DNA of 64,000 nucleotides from Caenorhabditis remanei (lineage: Eukaryota > Nematoda > Chromadorea > Rhabditida > Rhabditidae): the NCBI RefSeq assembly GCF_010183535.1, contig NC_071328.1:15128001-15192000 (forward strand), in the 5' to 3' direction. The position numbers and the translations under genes were made by a program. Shown piece after piece: positions 1-11,896 of the stretch. Each line of letters opens with the position of its first letter. Positions within the stretch are counted from its first letter, which is position 1. Below the pieces are notes generated by a model. That model searched no databases and was not told the DNA's origin. It saw only the letters and a list, made by a program, of their open reading frames with translations.

Positions 1-19
1 GCAGTTACTGGGTGTCGTG

Positions 20-199
20 CAGAGTTGTCCGGAATCCGGATTCCGGAATTCCGGGTTTTTTTGACATCCCGGTTCCGGATTCCGGATTTCAAAAATTTGA
101 TTCCGATTCCGGATTCCGTATTCCGGAAAATCTAAAATCTCATTCCGGTTCCGGATTCCGGATTCCGGAAGCTTAAAAATGGCATTCTGTACAACTCTG
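20..199. mobile_element. hAT-like MITE built of CCGGATT words
   Basis: The ends are inverted (CAGAGTTGT and ACAACTCTG) and an 8-bp direct repeat GTGTCGTG lies immediately outside at 12-19 and 200-207, the duplication size typical of hAT transposons. The interior is almost entirely degenerate CCGGATT/TTCCGG words. No coding capacity. It sits in the intron upstream of the first visible palmitoyltransferase exon. The same TIR family recurs at 12914-13329. Confidence 0.75.
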
Positions 200-247
200 G
201 TGTCGTGCTAATAAATTAATAATAAACTATATATTTTTCTGTTTCAG

Positions 248-3200
248 AATATGGACAGTAATCCATGGTGTTGTGTTCAATGCTCTCCTACTCACAACAC
301 TAGTGGCACACACGAAAGCGATGACGTCAGATCCGGGAGTTGTACCCATTTCACAGTCAAAGTACGCCCCTTTTTCAACAATTTTTCACAGAAATCGGAG
401 AAAAAACGCGTCAAAAGCGCGCCAGTAATCTCAAAACCTATCAAAAATAGAGATTTTAGCACTGGAAACGCGTCAAAGGCACGCCAGACGATCTAAAAAC
501 GTCGAAAAATGGAATTGTTTGTTATAAGAGCGTCAAAGGCACGCCAGATAGTCAAAAATGACAGGTATCTTGAGAAAATCGCGTCAGAGGCACGCCAGAC
601 AGAAAATATTCCAAATTTTTGCGATTTTTTGTCGATTTTTTACGGGTTTTGGAGTGGAAAATTCACAAAAAACTTGAAAAACTTGTAAAAACGGTTTTCT
701 AGCTCAAATTTTCGCACAAATCGATCTTTTTACATCATCTGGCGCGTCGTTGGCGCGTTTTCTATCTTGTTTACAGTCTGGCGCGCTTTTGACGCTCTCA
801 AGACCGAAAATTGTATTTTTCGACGTTTTTAGACTATCTGGCGCGTCTCTGACGCGTTTTTCTCCGATTTTTACTTCTAAAAACGCGTCAAAGGCGCGCC
901 AGACACAAAAAATATACAAAATTCTCAAATTTGCGTGATTTTTCGTCAATTTTTCACAAAAACGCGCCAAAAGCGCGCCAGACAAAAAGTTTACCAACAA
1001 AAGTCAATAAAAACCCCTTTTTTAATCAAATTTCGCGATTTTTCATCAATTTCCACTAAAATTATAAATGAGCGTCAAAGGCGCGCCAGACAGTCAATTC
1101 GGCTCTAAAAACGCGTCTACGACACCCCAAGTACTCTTTTTTTTAGTAAAGTAATGAAAAATCGATATTTTAGCCAATTTTCTCGCTGAAAATTAGCTAA
1201 ATTTTCATCCAAAATATTGTCTGGGGCGTCGTTGACGCGTTTTCATCATTTGACGGTCTGGCGCACCTTTGATGCTTTTTTAAAATGGCTCAGTGGCGGA
1301 AAACAGAGAAAAACGCGTCAAAGGTGCGCCAGAAACATAAAAACCACTTTTTATCTCAAATTTTCGCGATTTTTCATCAATTTTCCACTAAAAATTCCAA
1401 TTCTTTCCATATATTTCTAGATCTCAAAAACCGTCGTCTCCAAACGGATTTTCAGCCAAAAATCGATATTTAAAGTCGAAATTTAAGATTTTAAGCCAGA
1501 TTTCGAAATTTCCACCCAAAATTTCATAATCTTAAGCCGAAAAACAAGATTTTCAAACATAATTCCAGATTTCCAGCTAAAAAACGACGTTTTGAGCCAA
1601 AATTTTGAAATTTTCAGATAAAATTACAGATTTTGAGCAAATTTTTTGAAGTTTTGAGCAAAATTCCATCATTTTCAGCCAAATATTGAACTTTTCTGGC
1701 GCGCCTTTGACGCGTTTCCAGAAGTCAATGGCTTTTCACATTCTGGCGCATCTTTGGCGCGTTTTCTACCTTTTGACGGTCTGGCGTGCTTTTGACGCGT
1801 TTTTCTGCAATTTTTGCTTCTAAAACGCGTCGAAGGTGCGCCACAAAGAAAAAAATCCCAAAATTTCGCGATTTTCTCGTCAATTTTTCCCAAAATTTTC
1901 CCATTTCTAGATCTCAAAAACCGTCTCCAAACGGTCAAGAATATTCATCAGATGAGGAGGATGAATCCGATGAGGAAGCGGCCTTCCACAGTGATCATCG
2001 ATTCAATCGACCATCGGCAACCGAATGGACAATGTGTACACGATGTGACTCGCTGCGACCACCGAGAGCACATCATTGTCGTGTCTGTAAACGGTGTATA
2101 CGAAAAATGGATCATCATTGTTAGTAATTAATATCGACTGAAAATGACTGAAAATTCGAAAGAAAACCGCCCAAAAATTGAGCTAAAACCGTTGAAAACA
2201 GTCCAAAATTGCCAAAAATTTGGGCAAATACTCATTTACTACCTACTCATTTACTACCAATTCCTCATTTACTACCTTACTCATTTACTACTTCAACTCA
2301 TTTACTACCATTTACTCATTTACTACCGTTTGCTCATTTACTACTTTTACTCATTTACTACCGTACTGCTCATTTACTACTTCACTTTTCACCATTCTCT
2401 TAGGCTTAGGTTTCTTAGAAATTCGGAAAACAATTGACAAATACGATTAATAACCGTTTTCGTCAACTTTTTCCAAATTTCTAAGAAACCTAAGCCTAAG
2501 AGAATGGTTAGAAGTGAATCCCAGCATATCGCTCTAAAGTAGTAAATGAGTAAAAAGTAGTAAATGAGTAATAGTAGTAAATGAGCAAACGGTAGTAAAT
2601 GAGTAAATGGTAGTAAAAGAGTAATGGTAGTAAATGAGTAAGGTAGTAAATGAGCAATTGGTAGTAAATGAGCAGGTAGTAAATGAGTATTTGCCAAAAA
2701 TTTGGGAAAATTTAGCTGAAAACGATCTAAATGCGTCAAAGGCGCGCCAGAGAGTCGAAAATGACAAAAATCGAAGAAAACGCGTCAAAGATACGCCTGA
2801 CAGTCAAAAAATTTCGAAAAATTGATTTTGGCGTCAGAGGCGCGCCAGACAGTCAATTTTGCTCTAAAACGCGTCAGAGGCGCGCCAGATATATCACAAT
2901 CGGCAGACATCTGTGAAAAACGCGTCAAATTTACGCCTGACAGTCAAAAAATCGAAATTTTGAGTTTGGTTACAAAAAATAGCGCCAAAGGCGCGCCAGA
3001 AAGTCAAATTTGCGCTATAAAACGCGTCAACGACACCCCAGATTATCTTTTTTCACTAAAATTATGAAAATTCGATATTTTATCCAATTTTTTCACTGAA
3101 AACTGGAAAAATACAGTTTTTAACGAAAAATAGCTGAAAACCGCGTCAACGATACGCCTGACAGTCAAAAATTGAGTTTGGACTATAGAAAAACGTCAAG

Positions 3201-6200
3201 GCGCGCCAGGCAGTCAATTTTGCTCTAAAAAACGCGTCAACTACACGCCAACTACCTCTTTTTATATTTTTTCGATATTTTATCCAATTATTTTTACTAA
3301 AAACTGAAAAGAACCAGTTTTTAATCGAAAAAATTCTGAAAAACGCGTCAACGACACGCCAGATTTCCAGTAAAAAACGCGTCATAGCTTAAAATAACTA
3401 AAAGCACGTCATAGGTACGCCTGACAGTCAAAAAATTTTCAGAAATTTGAGTCTCGGTCACAAAAGAGCGTCAAAGGTCAACGACACGCCAGATTTCCAC
3501 AGTCAAAAAAGTTGAATTTGAACTATAAAAGAGCGTCTACGGCGCGCCAGATAGTCATAATTGGCAGAAATCGGAGTAAAACGCGTCAACGACACGCCAG
3601 ATGAATCAAAATCATCAAAAATTGAAGAAAAACGCGCCGACGGCGCGCCAGATAGTCAATTTTGCTCTTAAAAATGCGTCAAAGGTACACCTGACAGTAA
3701 ATTTTTTTTGAAAAATTTAGTTTGAGCCATAAAAGAGCGCTGAAAGCGCGCCAGATTGTCAACTTTTCTCTAAAAAAAAACGCGTCAATCGATATTTTAT
3801 CCAATTGTTTTTACTAAAAACTGGAAAGAACCAGTTTTTAATCGAAAAATTCTGAAAAACGCGTCAACGACACGCCAGATTTCCAGTAAAACGCGTCAAA
3901 GGTACGCCTCACAATCAAAAATTTGAGTTTGGCCACAAAATAGCGTCAAAGGCGCGCCAGTCAATTTTGCACTGAAAAAACGCGTCAAAAGTACGCCTGA
4001 CAGCCAAGTATAGTGTCAAAGTCGCGCCAGACAGTCAATTTGCTCTGAGAAACGCGTAAAAGGCGCGTCAGAAAGTCAAAATATCTAAAAATTGAGCATG
4101 AGCTATAAAAGAGCGTCAAAGGCGCGCCAGATAATTCACAATTCAGCAGAAATCAAAGAAAAATGCGTCAAAGGCGCGCCAGATGGTCTGAAAACGTCGG
4201 AAAATAGAGTTTTCGGTCAAAAAAATGCGTCAAAGGCGCGCCAGATAGTCATAATTGGCAGAAATCGGAGTAAAACGCGTCAACGACACGCCAGACAGTC
4301 GATTTTCCTCTAAAAACGCGTCAACGACACGCCAGTTTCTTGCAGGTCCATGGGTGAACAATTGTGTGGGTGAATACAATCAAAAGTGGTTTCTCCAGTT
4401 CATTTTCTACGTTGGCGCCGCAAGTCTCTACTCGTTATTGTGAGTGAAAAAATAGTTGAAATTTATGGGTTTTTAGATGGAAAAAATGCTGAAAATGGTG
4501 GTTTTTCGACCTAAAAACTGGATTTTTGGGTCAGAAATACAGTTTCTAGATTGAAAAAGCACTATTTTTAGCATTTTTTATGTCTGAAAATCGTATTTTT
4601 CACTCAAAAATCACATTTTCAGCATCCTCTGCATATGCTGGGTGCATCACGACGCCTACGGCTCGACGGGTATCAAAAGTGTCCATGGAGAGACCGCCTA
4701 TCATGCGAAAGTGTACGTTTTCCCTTTTAAAACGCGTCAAAAGCGCGCCAGACAGTGAAGGAGTAGAAAACGCGTCAAAGACGCCCCAGATGTTCTACAA
4801 ACTCCGAAATGTTGAGTTTGGTTCAAAAAATAGCGTCAAAAGCGCCCCAGACAGTTAAAAATGGCAGAAATTGGAGAAAAAACGCGCCACAGGCACGCCA
4901 ATTTATCTCAAAATTCATCAAAAATAGAGGTTTCAGTGCTAGAAACGCGTCAAAGGCGCCCCAGACAATCAAAAGGTAGAAAACGCGCCAAAGATGCGCC
5001 AGCATGTTAAAAGCCATTGACTTCTGGAAACGCGTCACAGGCGCGCCAGAAAAAGTTCAATATTTGGCTGAAAATCTCGAATTTTTGCTCAAAACTTCAA
5101 AAATTTGACTGAAAATCTCGAATTTTAGCTGAAAATTTGAAATTTTAACGGGAATTTCGAGATTTGGCTTAAAATCTCGAATTTTTATCTAAAAATCTGA
5201 AAATTCGGCTGAAAATCTCGAATTTTTACTATAAAGTTCAATTTTCTGCTCCAAACTTTCAATTTTGGCTGAAAATCTGAAATTTTGTCTGAAAATCTCA
5301 AAAATTGCGGTAAAATACTGAGAATTTAGCTGAAAATCTGTGTTTTAACTGGAAATTTCAAATTTTGCCTAAAATTTTCATTCTTGTATGAATTTCTGCT
5401 GAAAATGATGAAATTTGGCTCAAAATGCTGAAATTTTGTCTGAAAATTTCCAAAAAATTTTTCAGCGTTCACTCGGTGATGCTCGCTATGGAAAGTGCAC
5501 TATTCGGCCTGTTTGTTCTCGCCGTTTCGTGTGATCAGGTAAGTGTTTTATGCGGCAAAATTGCAAAAAATAATTTTAATTTTGAAAAAAAAATTCAATT
5601 TTTTTTTTGATTTTTCAGAATTTTTTCTAATTTTGAATCATATTAAATCTCAAATTTTAGCTGAAAATCTCAAAATTTCGCTGAAAATTTCCGAAAGTTT
5701 TGAATTTTGGCGCCAATTTTCCAATTTTCAGCTCGGAGCAATCTTCACCGACGAGACGGCCGTGGAGGCGTGTCAACGACGGGGTCGCAATTATTTGGCC
5801 TCGTCGAGAAGGCCTCGGAATAGTAAAGTGGCAATGTTGAAACAAGTTTGTGGGCCCGGTAAGAGAATTTTTCCCTTTTTTTTTGCTGAAAACAGTCAAA
5901 AAACAAAAAATTACGCTTTAAAATGATAAAAAATGAGTTTAAAACCCTTCAAAACCTATATTTAGCTCTTAAAACCACCAAAAATCGTCCAACTGGCGCA
6001 GTGGGAATTCAGCCTGTCAATCTGACAACCAGGGTTCGAACCCCGCTTGCAACTTTTCTTTTTTGCATAGTTTTTTCTTAAAGTTAAGACATTTTATAGT
6101 GACGATAACTGCTTCAATCCCTATTTTTCGGGTTTTCAGGTGCCAAAACCCACTTTTCCGTGAAAAATTAGCAGAAAATGCCGAAAAACTGAAAATAACG

Positions 6201-7552
6201 CGCTGAAATTGAGAAAAATGAATTTAAAAACCTTGAATACCTATGTTTTGCTCTTAAAACCACCAAAATCATGTTTTTCAAAAAATCGTCCGAATGGCGC
6301 AGTGGGAATTCAGCCTGTCAATCTGACAACCAGGGTTCGAGCCCCGCCTGCAACTTTTCTTTTTTGCATTGTTTTTTCTTAAAGTTAAGACATTTTATAG
6401 TGACGATAACTGCTTCAAACCCTATTTTTCGGGTTTTCAGGTGCCAAAACCCACTATTCCGTGAAAAATGAGCGGAAAATGCCGAAAAACTGAAAATAAC
6501 GCGCTGAAATTGAGAAAAATGAGTTTAAAACCCTTGAAAACCTATGTTTTGCTCTTAAAACCACCAAAAATCATGTTTTTCAAAAAATCGTCCGAATGGC
6601 GCAGTGGGAATTCAGCCTGTCAATCTGACAACCAGGGTTCGAGCCCCGCCTGCAACTTTTCTTTTTTGCATTGTTTTTTCTTAAAGTTAAGACATTTTAT
6701 AGTGACGATAACTGCTTCAAACCCTATTTTTCGGGTTTTCAGGTGCCAAAACCCACTATTCCGTGAAAAATGAGCGGAAAATGCCGAAAAACTGAAAATA
6801 ACGCGCTGAAATTGAGAAAAATGAGTTTAAAACCCTCGAAAACCTATATTTTGCTATTAAAATCGCCAAAAATCGTGTTTTCCAAAAATCGTTCAAATGG
6901 CGCAGTGGGAATTCAGCCTGTCAATCTGACAACCAGGGTTCGAGCCCCGCCTACAACTTTTCTTTTTTGCATAGTTTTTTCTTCAAATTAACCGTGTTTT
7001 ACAGTGATGTTAGTTGCTTGAAACCACATTTTTCGAGTTTTTGAGTACTAAAATTCAACTTTTTTGCTGAAAACAGTCGAAAAACAAAAAATTACGCGTT
7101 GAAATTATGAAAAATGAATTTAAAACCCTTGAAAACCTATGTTTTGCTATTAAAACCACCAAAAATCGTGTTTTTCAAAAAATCGTCCGAATGGCGCAGT
7201 GGGATTTCTGCTGAAAATCGGGCTAGGAATCTGACAACCAGGGTTCGAACCCCGCCTGCAACTTTTCTTTTTTTCATTGTTTTTTCTTCAAATTAACCGT
7301 GTTTTACAGTGATGTTAGTTGCTTGAAACCACATTTTTCGAGTTTTTGAGTACTAAAATCCCGTTTTTTGGAATTTTAAAGGAGATTTTGAGTATTTTTG
7401 AAGCATTTTTTAAAATTTCCAGCAATTTCTAAACCTATATTTCCCTACTTCCAGGTCCAAAAATCCTATGGTTGGTTCCATGTGTAAATCCTCAAAAAGC
7501 GACGCCACGCTACCTTCGAACCCATCAACAACTCGCTCATTTCGATGTCTGA
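248..7552 (+). CDS. DHHC palmitoyltransferase, ZDHHC3/7-like (5' part outside the window)
   Basis: Exons 248-361, 1911-2119, 4346-4439, 4623-4712, 5466-5538, 5732-5858 and 7455-7552 join in frame with GT-AG introns to give about 267 residues and a TGA stop. The product is an integral membrane protein S-acyltransferase that moves palmitate to protein cysteines, usually at Golgi or plasma membrane. Exon 1 encodes a TM helix and the conserved loop ending TSDPGVVP. Exon 2 carries an acidic stretch then the zinc-binding cysteine-rich domain ([15 protein letters not shown], then [15 protein letters not shown]). The catalytic Cys of DHHC is split between exons 2 and 3, followed by [12 protein letters not shown]. 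Exons 3-5 give two more TM helices. Exon 6 has the IFTDETAVE stretch seen in the ZDHHC3/7 subgroup. The protein ends in FDV. The N-terminus with the first TM helix lies upstream. Introns 1, 2 and 6 are 1.5-2.2 kb of repeats; coding exons look undamaged. Confidence 0.9.
400..1860. repeat. Interspersed GCGTCAAAGGCGCGCCAGA repeats in intron 1
   Basis: The intron is studded with copies of a roughly 20-bp word combining ACGCGTC and GGCGCGCC, separated by about 30-60 bp of AT-rich sequence. Copies before about 600 and again from about 870 run in one orientation, while copies at about 735-860, 1222-1270 and 1695-1800 are inverted. Small ORFs here merely translate the repeat and are not genes. 1480-1680 is AT-rich filler of TTTTGAGC and TTTCAGCC type words. 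Confidence 0.85.
2212..2700. repeat. Large hairpin of ACTCATTTACTACC minisatellite
   Basis: The left arm (about 2212-2380) is a tandem run of a 12-16 bp ACTCATTTACTACC unit. The right arm (about 2535-2695) is the inverted counterpart, GGTAGTAAATGAGT. Inner flanks at about 2391-2435 and 2462-2510 are also mutually inverted and contain TTAGGCTTAGG and CCTAAGCCTAA. The outer edges (CCAAAAATTTGGG) match as well, so the whole block can fold as one stem-loop. It lies in intron 2 of the DHHC gene. Confidence 0.85.
2725..4340. repeat. Interspersed GCGTCAAAGGCGCGCCAGA repeats in intron 2
   Basis: About thirty degenerate copies of the word seen in intron 1, nearly all in one orientation, with alternating variants GCGTCAACGACACGCCAGA and GCGTCAAAGGTACGCCTGACAG. 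Spacing is irregular, about 40-70 bp, and the array runs to the acceptor of exon 3. More copies lie at 4730-5050 in intron 4. Open frames here are translations of the repeat. Confidence 0.85.
5926..7372 (+). repeat. Tandem array of five ~300-bp units, each with a tRNA-like core
   Basis: Units begin near 5930, 6217, 6518, 6819 and 7108, about 289-301 bp apart; units 2 and 3 are nearly identical. Each contains a perfect box A (TGGCGCAGTGGG), a box B (GGTTCGARCCCC) and a TTTTCTTTTTT run that could end Pol III transcription. Cores lie at about 5990-6062, 6290-6366, 6591-6667, 6892-6968 and 7190-7273. No acceptor stem or normal seven-base anticodon loop can be drawn, so these are tRNA-derived pseudogenes. 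The last core has a replaced anticodon region. The array fills intron 6 of the DHHC gene. Confidence 0.8.
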
Positions 7553-7641
7553 TTGGCTCCGCCCCCTTTTTTTCTGTTTTTTTTTCACAAAAATCTCTCT
7601 GAAATCCATACGGCTGCTTAATATTATTGAAATCTGTAAAA

Positions 7642-8566
7642 AAGGAGTCGTGGCCTAGGATCCGACATCTCGGTCATCGCTCGACACAGCTGGAAACGAG
7701 TGTTACCGTAATACATATTTTGGCGGGAAATTTGAAAATTTATCGATTTTCATCACATTTTATTAAAAAACATGAAAAAACTCGAAAATGTCGTCAAAAT
7801 TGACTCAGAAAGTCAATTTTTAGATTTTAAATGAAAAATCAGCAAAATCGGTCAGAAATTTGGGTTATTTCGATCTAAAAACCCAATTTTCATACCGATT
7901 TTGCTGATTTTTTATTCAAAATCTAAAAAATCTGACTTTTTGAGTCAATTTTGACAAAATTTTCGAGTTTTTTCATTTTTTTTTAAATAAAACCAGCCTG
8001 TCTCCCCCGCCTTCGGCGGTTGAGCCGGCTGGTCTCTCTTCATTCACGTGGTCATAGACTTTCGAATGTGCCCGCATGGCCGAGTGGTCTAAAGCGGCGG
8101 TCGTGTCTATAGCGCGCCAGTTCGGTTTTGCCCGCTGGCTCAGTTTCTCTTCTCTTTCCAAAACCGCTGCGGACAGTGCCTCAGACAGACAGACAAACAC
8201 CACTTGTCTTTTATATATATTATAAATTCACAACACTACGCCGCATGGCTTTAAAGGCGCATCCCATTTATTAGAAATTTCGCGGAATGGTCTCGTAGTT
8301 GAAAAAGATCAAATACCCTATTTTCGAGCTTTGCAGGTCTAAAAATAAATGCAAATAATGTTTTTCGCTTCGAGACCATTTTGACCAAATTAGAGGCGCC
8401 AAAAGCCATGCGGCGCAGTGTCGTGAATTTATAATAAGAATGATGTGATGAAAATCGATAAATTTTCAAATTTCCCGCCAAAATATGGATTACGGTAACA
8501 CTCGTTTCCAGCTGTGTCGAGTGGTGGCCGAGTTGTCGGATCCTAGGCCACGACTCTTTTTTCCCG
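7642..8566. mobile_element. Nested palindromic element with tRNA-like core
   Basis: The outer arms at about 7642-7765 and 8440-8566 are inverted copies (AGTCGTGGCCTAGGATCCGA, then CGAGTGTTACCGTAAT, then TTTTGGCGGGAAATTTGAAA). Inside are two further inverted pairs, 7770-7880 with 7885-7985 and 8228-8265 with 8395-8435. A tRNA-like piece with a good box A (TGGCCGAGTGGT) is at about 8070-8130, beside a GC-rich hairpin (CCAGCC with GGCTGG) at 7992-8030. No protein-coding capacity. A decayed arm recurs at about 14365-14445. Confidence 0.75.
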
Positions 8567-9200
8567 TTTTTTCACTTTTTTTACATTTGTAAATCAAAAT
8601 CATATAATTTATTCATGTCGTCTCCTCTTGTATAGTTTTACCCCGTCCCGTTTCTTGTATCAATTCCAGAATTTCAGATTTTTTTTCCATTTTTTTTGCT
8701 CCGCCTTCTTACCTCTCTCTCTCTCAACCCAATGTGATATATCAGAACAATCGATGGTGCCCATGAATTATTTTACTTTTTGTTTATTGATTCTTGTAGA
8801 TCAAATCCAGTTCTACATTTTTGTAATTGACAGTTTTTTGATAGCTCCGCCCACTTTTGAGATATGCGCCTTTAAAGTAGGATTACTGTCGTTTTTAACG
8901 CAAAAACGTAATTTTTACATCAAAATAACCCGAAAATCCCGTTTTTGACGTTAAAAACTACTCAAAACCTAATTTTTTATATCGGAAATCATATTTTTAG
9001 CAAAAATTAATTTTGGCCGAGTAGTTGTTGATCAAGGTAGACAACTATGACTATGAGAATGGGTACCAGGGTTCGATCCCTCTTGGGGTCAATTTTTTTG
9101 AATTTTTTATTGTTTCTGTTTTTGACTTATTTTATCTTGTAAATCAAAACTCGGGCTACAGTTTTGTAGTTGACAATTTTTTGATAGTCCCGCCCACTTT
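8567..9200. repeat. Repeat block with SINE-like tRNA module
   Basis: Two copies of a ~90-bp end sequence (TTGTAGATCAAA followed by AGCTCCGCCCACTTTTGAGA and GCGCCTTTAAAG) at 8799-8880 and 9140-9200 flank a tRNA-like module at about 9018-9092. The module has TTGGCCGAGTAG, then GGTTCGATCCC as box B, then a T-rich run. Related modules occur at 13868-13935, 15958-16035 and 62150-62222. No gene seen. Confidence 0.65.
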
Positions 9201-9204
9201 TGAG

Positions 9205-11800
9205 ATATGCTTGTGTCGATTTACGGGATTCTCGATTTTCGAAATTTTTTTTTATTTTTAAAGGCGCATTTAAAAATCAAAAAAAATTTCGAAAATCGAG
9301 AATCCCGTAAATCGACACAAGATCCCCGTAAATCTATAAAAAGGTTAATTTTTACTTTTTCCCAACGTTTTTTATTGTTCTTATGCTCAAAAAAAGCAAT
9401 TTTTAAGAATCTCGTAAATCCACCCCCCGTAAATCTATACTGAAATTTAAAACTTCTCAAATCGGCCTATTTTTGTCATTTTTGGCCATTTTAAGTATAA
9501 AAACGCAGAAAACCACCTTTTTTGGACAAAATTTTAAAAAATCGAAAAATTTGATTTTTACAGTTGTCAAGGCCCGGGCCGGCCCGGCAAGGCCCGAAGG
9601 CCCGGCTTCCACTGCCTTTTTCTGGTTTAATTGGCAAAAATTATATTTTTCTTGTAGATCAAAACCAGGGCTACATTTTTCTAGTTGACAACTTTTTGAT
9701 AGCTCCGCCCACTTTTGAGATATGCGCCTTTAAAGATTGCTTCACCCGATTTTTTGGTCAGTATAATATTAATTTCAAACAAAAAGTTCAAAAACTTCAT
9801 TCAATTACAAGAAAATATGGAATTTATGTTTCTTTGTAGCCAACATTTTGTCATTTTATCGAATCCAAAATGCAACGAAACAACGACGAGAAGACAATTC
9901 CATGACAACGGGTAGAGAATTCAGAATCTCAGAAATTTCAGGTTCTTGTCTGAAATATTGATTTTCTGGTATCTGATCAAAACTGCTTCTAGAAACTTAC
10001 TCATTTTGAAATATTTTTGAATGAATCCCCGGGGAACAGTAGAATCGATGGTGGTGATCGTCGTTGGAAGGGGGGTAATGAATAGGGATGGGATTGGAAA
10101 AGGGGGCGGGGCTAAGGAAAGGGTCAACGGGTCGAATGTCAGACACGTGGAATAGTTACAGGGATATTCACGTAAAATAAAATTTAATTTGAATACCAAA
10201 AAGTTAAAAAGAAAAATTTTTTTTCCAAAAATTTCTCTTTTGAGACATTTTTATGACTTCATTTTTATGTTTTGTCTATAATTAATTAAATTAATTTTGT
10301 AGATCAAAACTAAACCATCATTTTTGTAGTTGACAATTTTTTGATAACTCCGCCCACTTTTGAGATATGCACCTTCAAATAATGGGGTGTGGAGAGCGCG
10401 CCCTCAACATCACCTATCTTTAAAGGCGCATATCTCAAAAGTGGACGGAGTTATCAAAAAATTGTCAACGACAGAAATGGAGCCCTGGTTTTGATCTACA
10501 CAACCAACATGTCAAATGTCAGTATGACTAACACGTAGAATAATTACAAAAATTAAATAAAAATACTTTCTACGTGTTAGTGTTTCTGACATTTTGACCC
10601 GTTGACCCTTTCCTAGCCCCGCCCCCTTTTCCCATCCCATCCCTATTCATTACCCCCCTTTCGATGACAACCAACCATCGATTCTACTATTCCCCTGGAA
10701 TTGGTCAAAATGATTTCAAAATGAGTAAGTTTCTGAAGCAGTTTTGATCTACCCGATTAAAAATCAATATTTTAGACAAGAACCTGAAATTTCTGAGATT
10801 CTGAATTCTCTATCCGTTGTCATGGAATTGCCTTCTCGTCGTTGTCTCGTTGCATTGTTGGATTCGATAAAATGGCAAAATATTGGTTACAAAGAAACAT
10901 AAATTCCATATTTTCTTGCATTTAATAAAGTTTTTGAACTTTTTGTTTGAAATTAATATTATACTGACCAAAAAATCGGGTGAAGCAATCTTTAAAGGCG
11001 CATATCTCAAAAGTGGGCGGAGCTATCTGAAAGTTGTCAACTACAAAAATGAAGGTCAGGGTTTGATCTACAGAACCAATTAAGAAAATTCGGATTTTGA
11101 CACATCTGGACTCAATTACACCCCTTCAAAGTCCACCATTTTTCAGCATTTTATCCAATTTCCTCCCAAAAAAAATCATATTTTTCGATAGAATTTTGGA
11201 GTGTTGACATCAAAATTGAGTTTTTCAGCTGTTTTAACATCTGTTCTGTGTAAAAAAAACAGTGAAAATTGATTTTTGAGTTTTCAGTGTAGATTTACTT
11301 TGACGCGTTTATAGTTGCTGGCTTTTAAAAGCGCATACCTCAAAAGTGGGCGGAGCTATCAAAAAGTTGTCAACTACAAATATATAGCTCTATATTTGAT
11401 CTACAAGAAAAATATTGTTTTAGACTATTAAACCAGAACAGGACAGTGCAACGGAATCTCGAAAACCATAAAAATCAAAATTTTCATTTTCCAATTTTGT
11501 CCAAAAAGGTGGTTTTCGGCGTTTTTGTACTTAAAATGGCCAAAAATGACAAAAATAGGCCGATTTGAAAAATTTCGAATTTCAGCGTAGATTTACGGGG
11601 GGTGGATTTACGAGATTCTTAAAAATTGCCTTTTTTTGGACTGAAAATCACGATTTTGAGCATAAGAACAATAGAAAACGTTGGGAAAAAGTCGAAATTG
11701 TCATTGTTATAGATTTACGGGGATCTTGTGTCGATTTACGGGATTCTCGATTTTCGAAATTTTTTTTTGATTTTTAAAGGCGCATATCTCAAAAGTGGGC
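9205..11800. repeat. 2.6-kb composite inverted repeat
   Basis: The left half (9205-10200) and right half (10555-11800) are inverted relatives with several indels. Matching landmarks are the TTTACGGGGATC and TGTCGATTTACGGGATTCTC block (9213-9325 with 11705-11755), the TAGGCCGATTTG block (9455-9490 with 11525-11570), the GGGTGAAGCAATC block (9728-9745 with 10978-10992), and a GC-rich segment TAGCCCCGCCCCCTTTTCC (10091-10120 with 10610-10632). Partial copies lie at 14815-15720. Small mirrored ORFs (9715-9915 with 10810-11010) reflect the symmetry and are not supported as genes. 9557-9610 is a GGCCCG-rich insert. Confidence 0.7.
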
Positions 11801-11896
11801 GGGACTATCCAAAAGTTGTCAACTATAAAAATGTAGCCCTGGTTTTGCTCTACAAAAGTATTCTAATTTCGAAATTTTTCGAATTAGACTGGGTAC

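Noticed and set aside
2144..2788. Leu/Tyr-rich proteins encoded by the ACTCATTTACTACC arrays
   Set aside because: Every frame of the tandem repeat is open, so the ORFs are a by-product of repeat composition.
400..4340. CRISPR-like array of evenly spaced words in DHHC introns
   Set aside because: The words are degenerate, irregularly spaced and occur in both orientations, the spacers are AT-rich filler, and the host is a eukaryote.
5987..7273. Five functional tRNA genes
   Set aside because: Box A and box B are perfect, but no acceptor stem or seven-base anticodon loop can be formed, so they are called tRNA-like only.
8062..8135. Functional tRNA-Ser or tRNA-Leu gene
   Set aside because: The 5' half looks good, but the anticodon arm and 3' half are not preserved and it sits inside a palindromic repeat.
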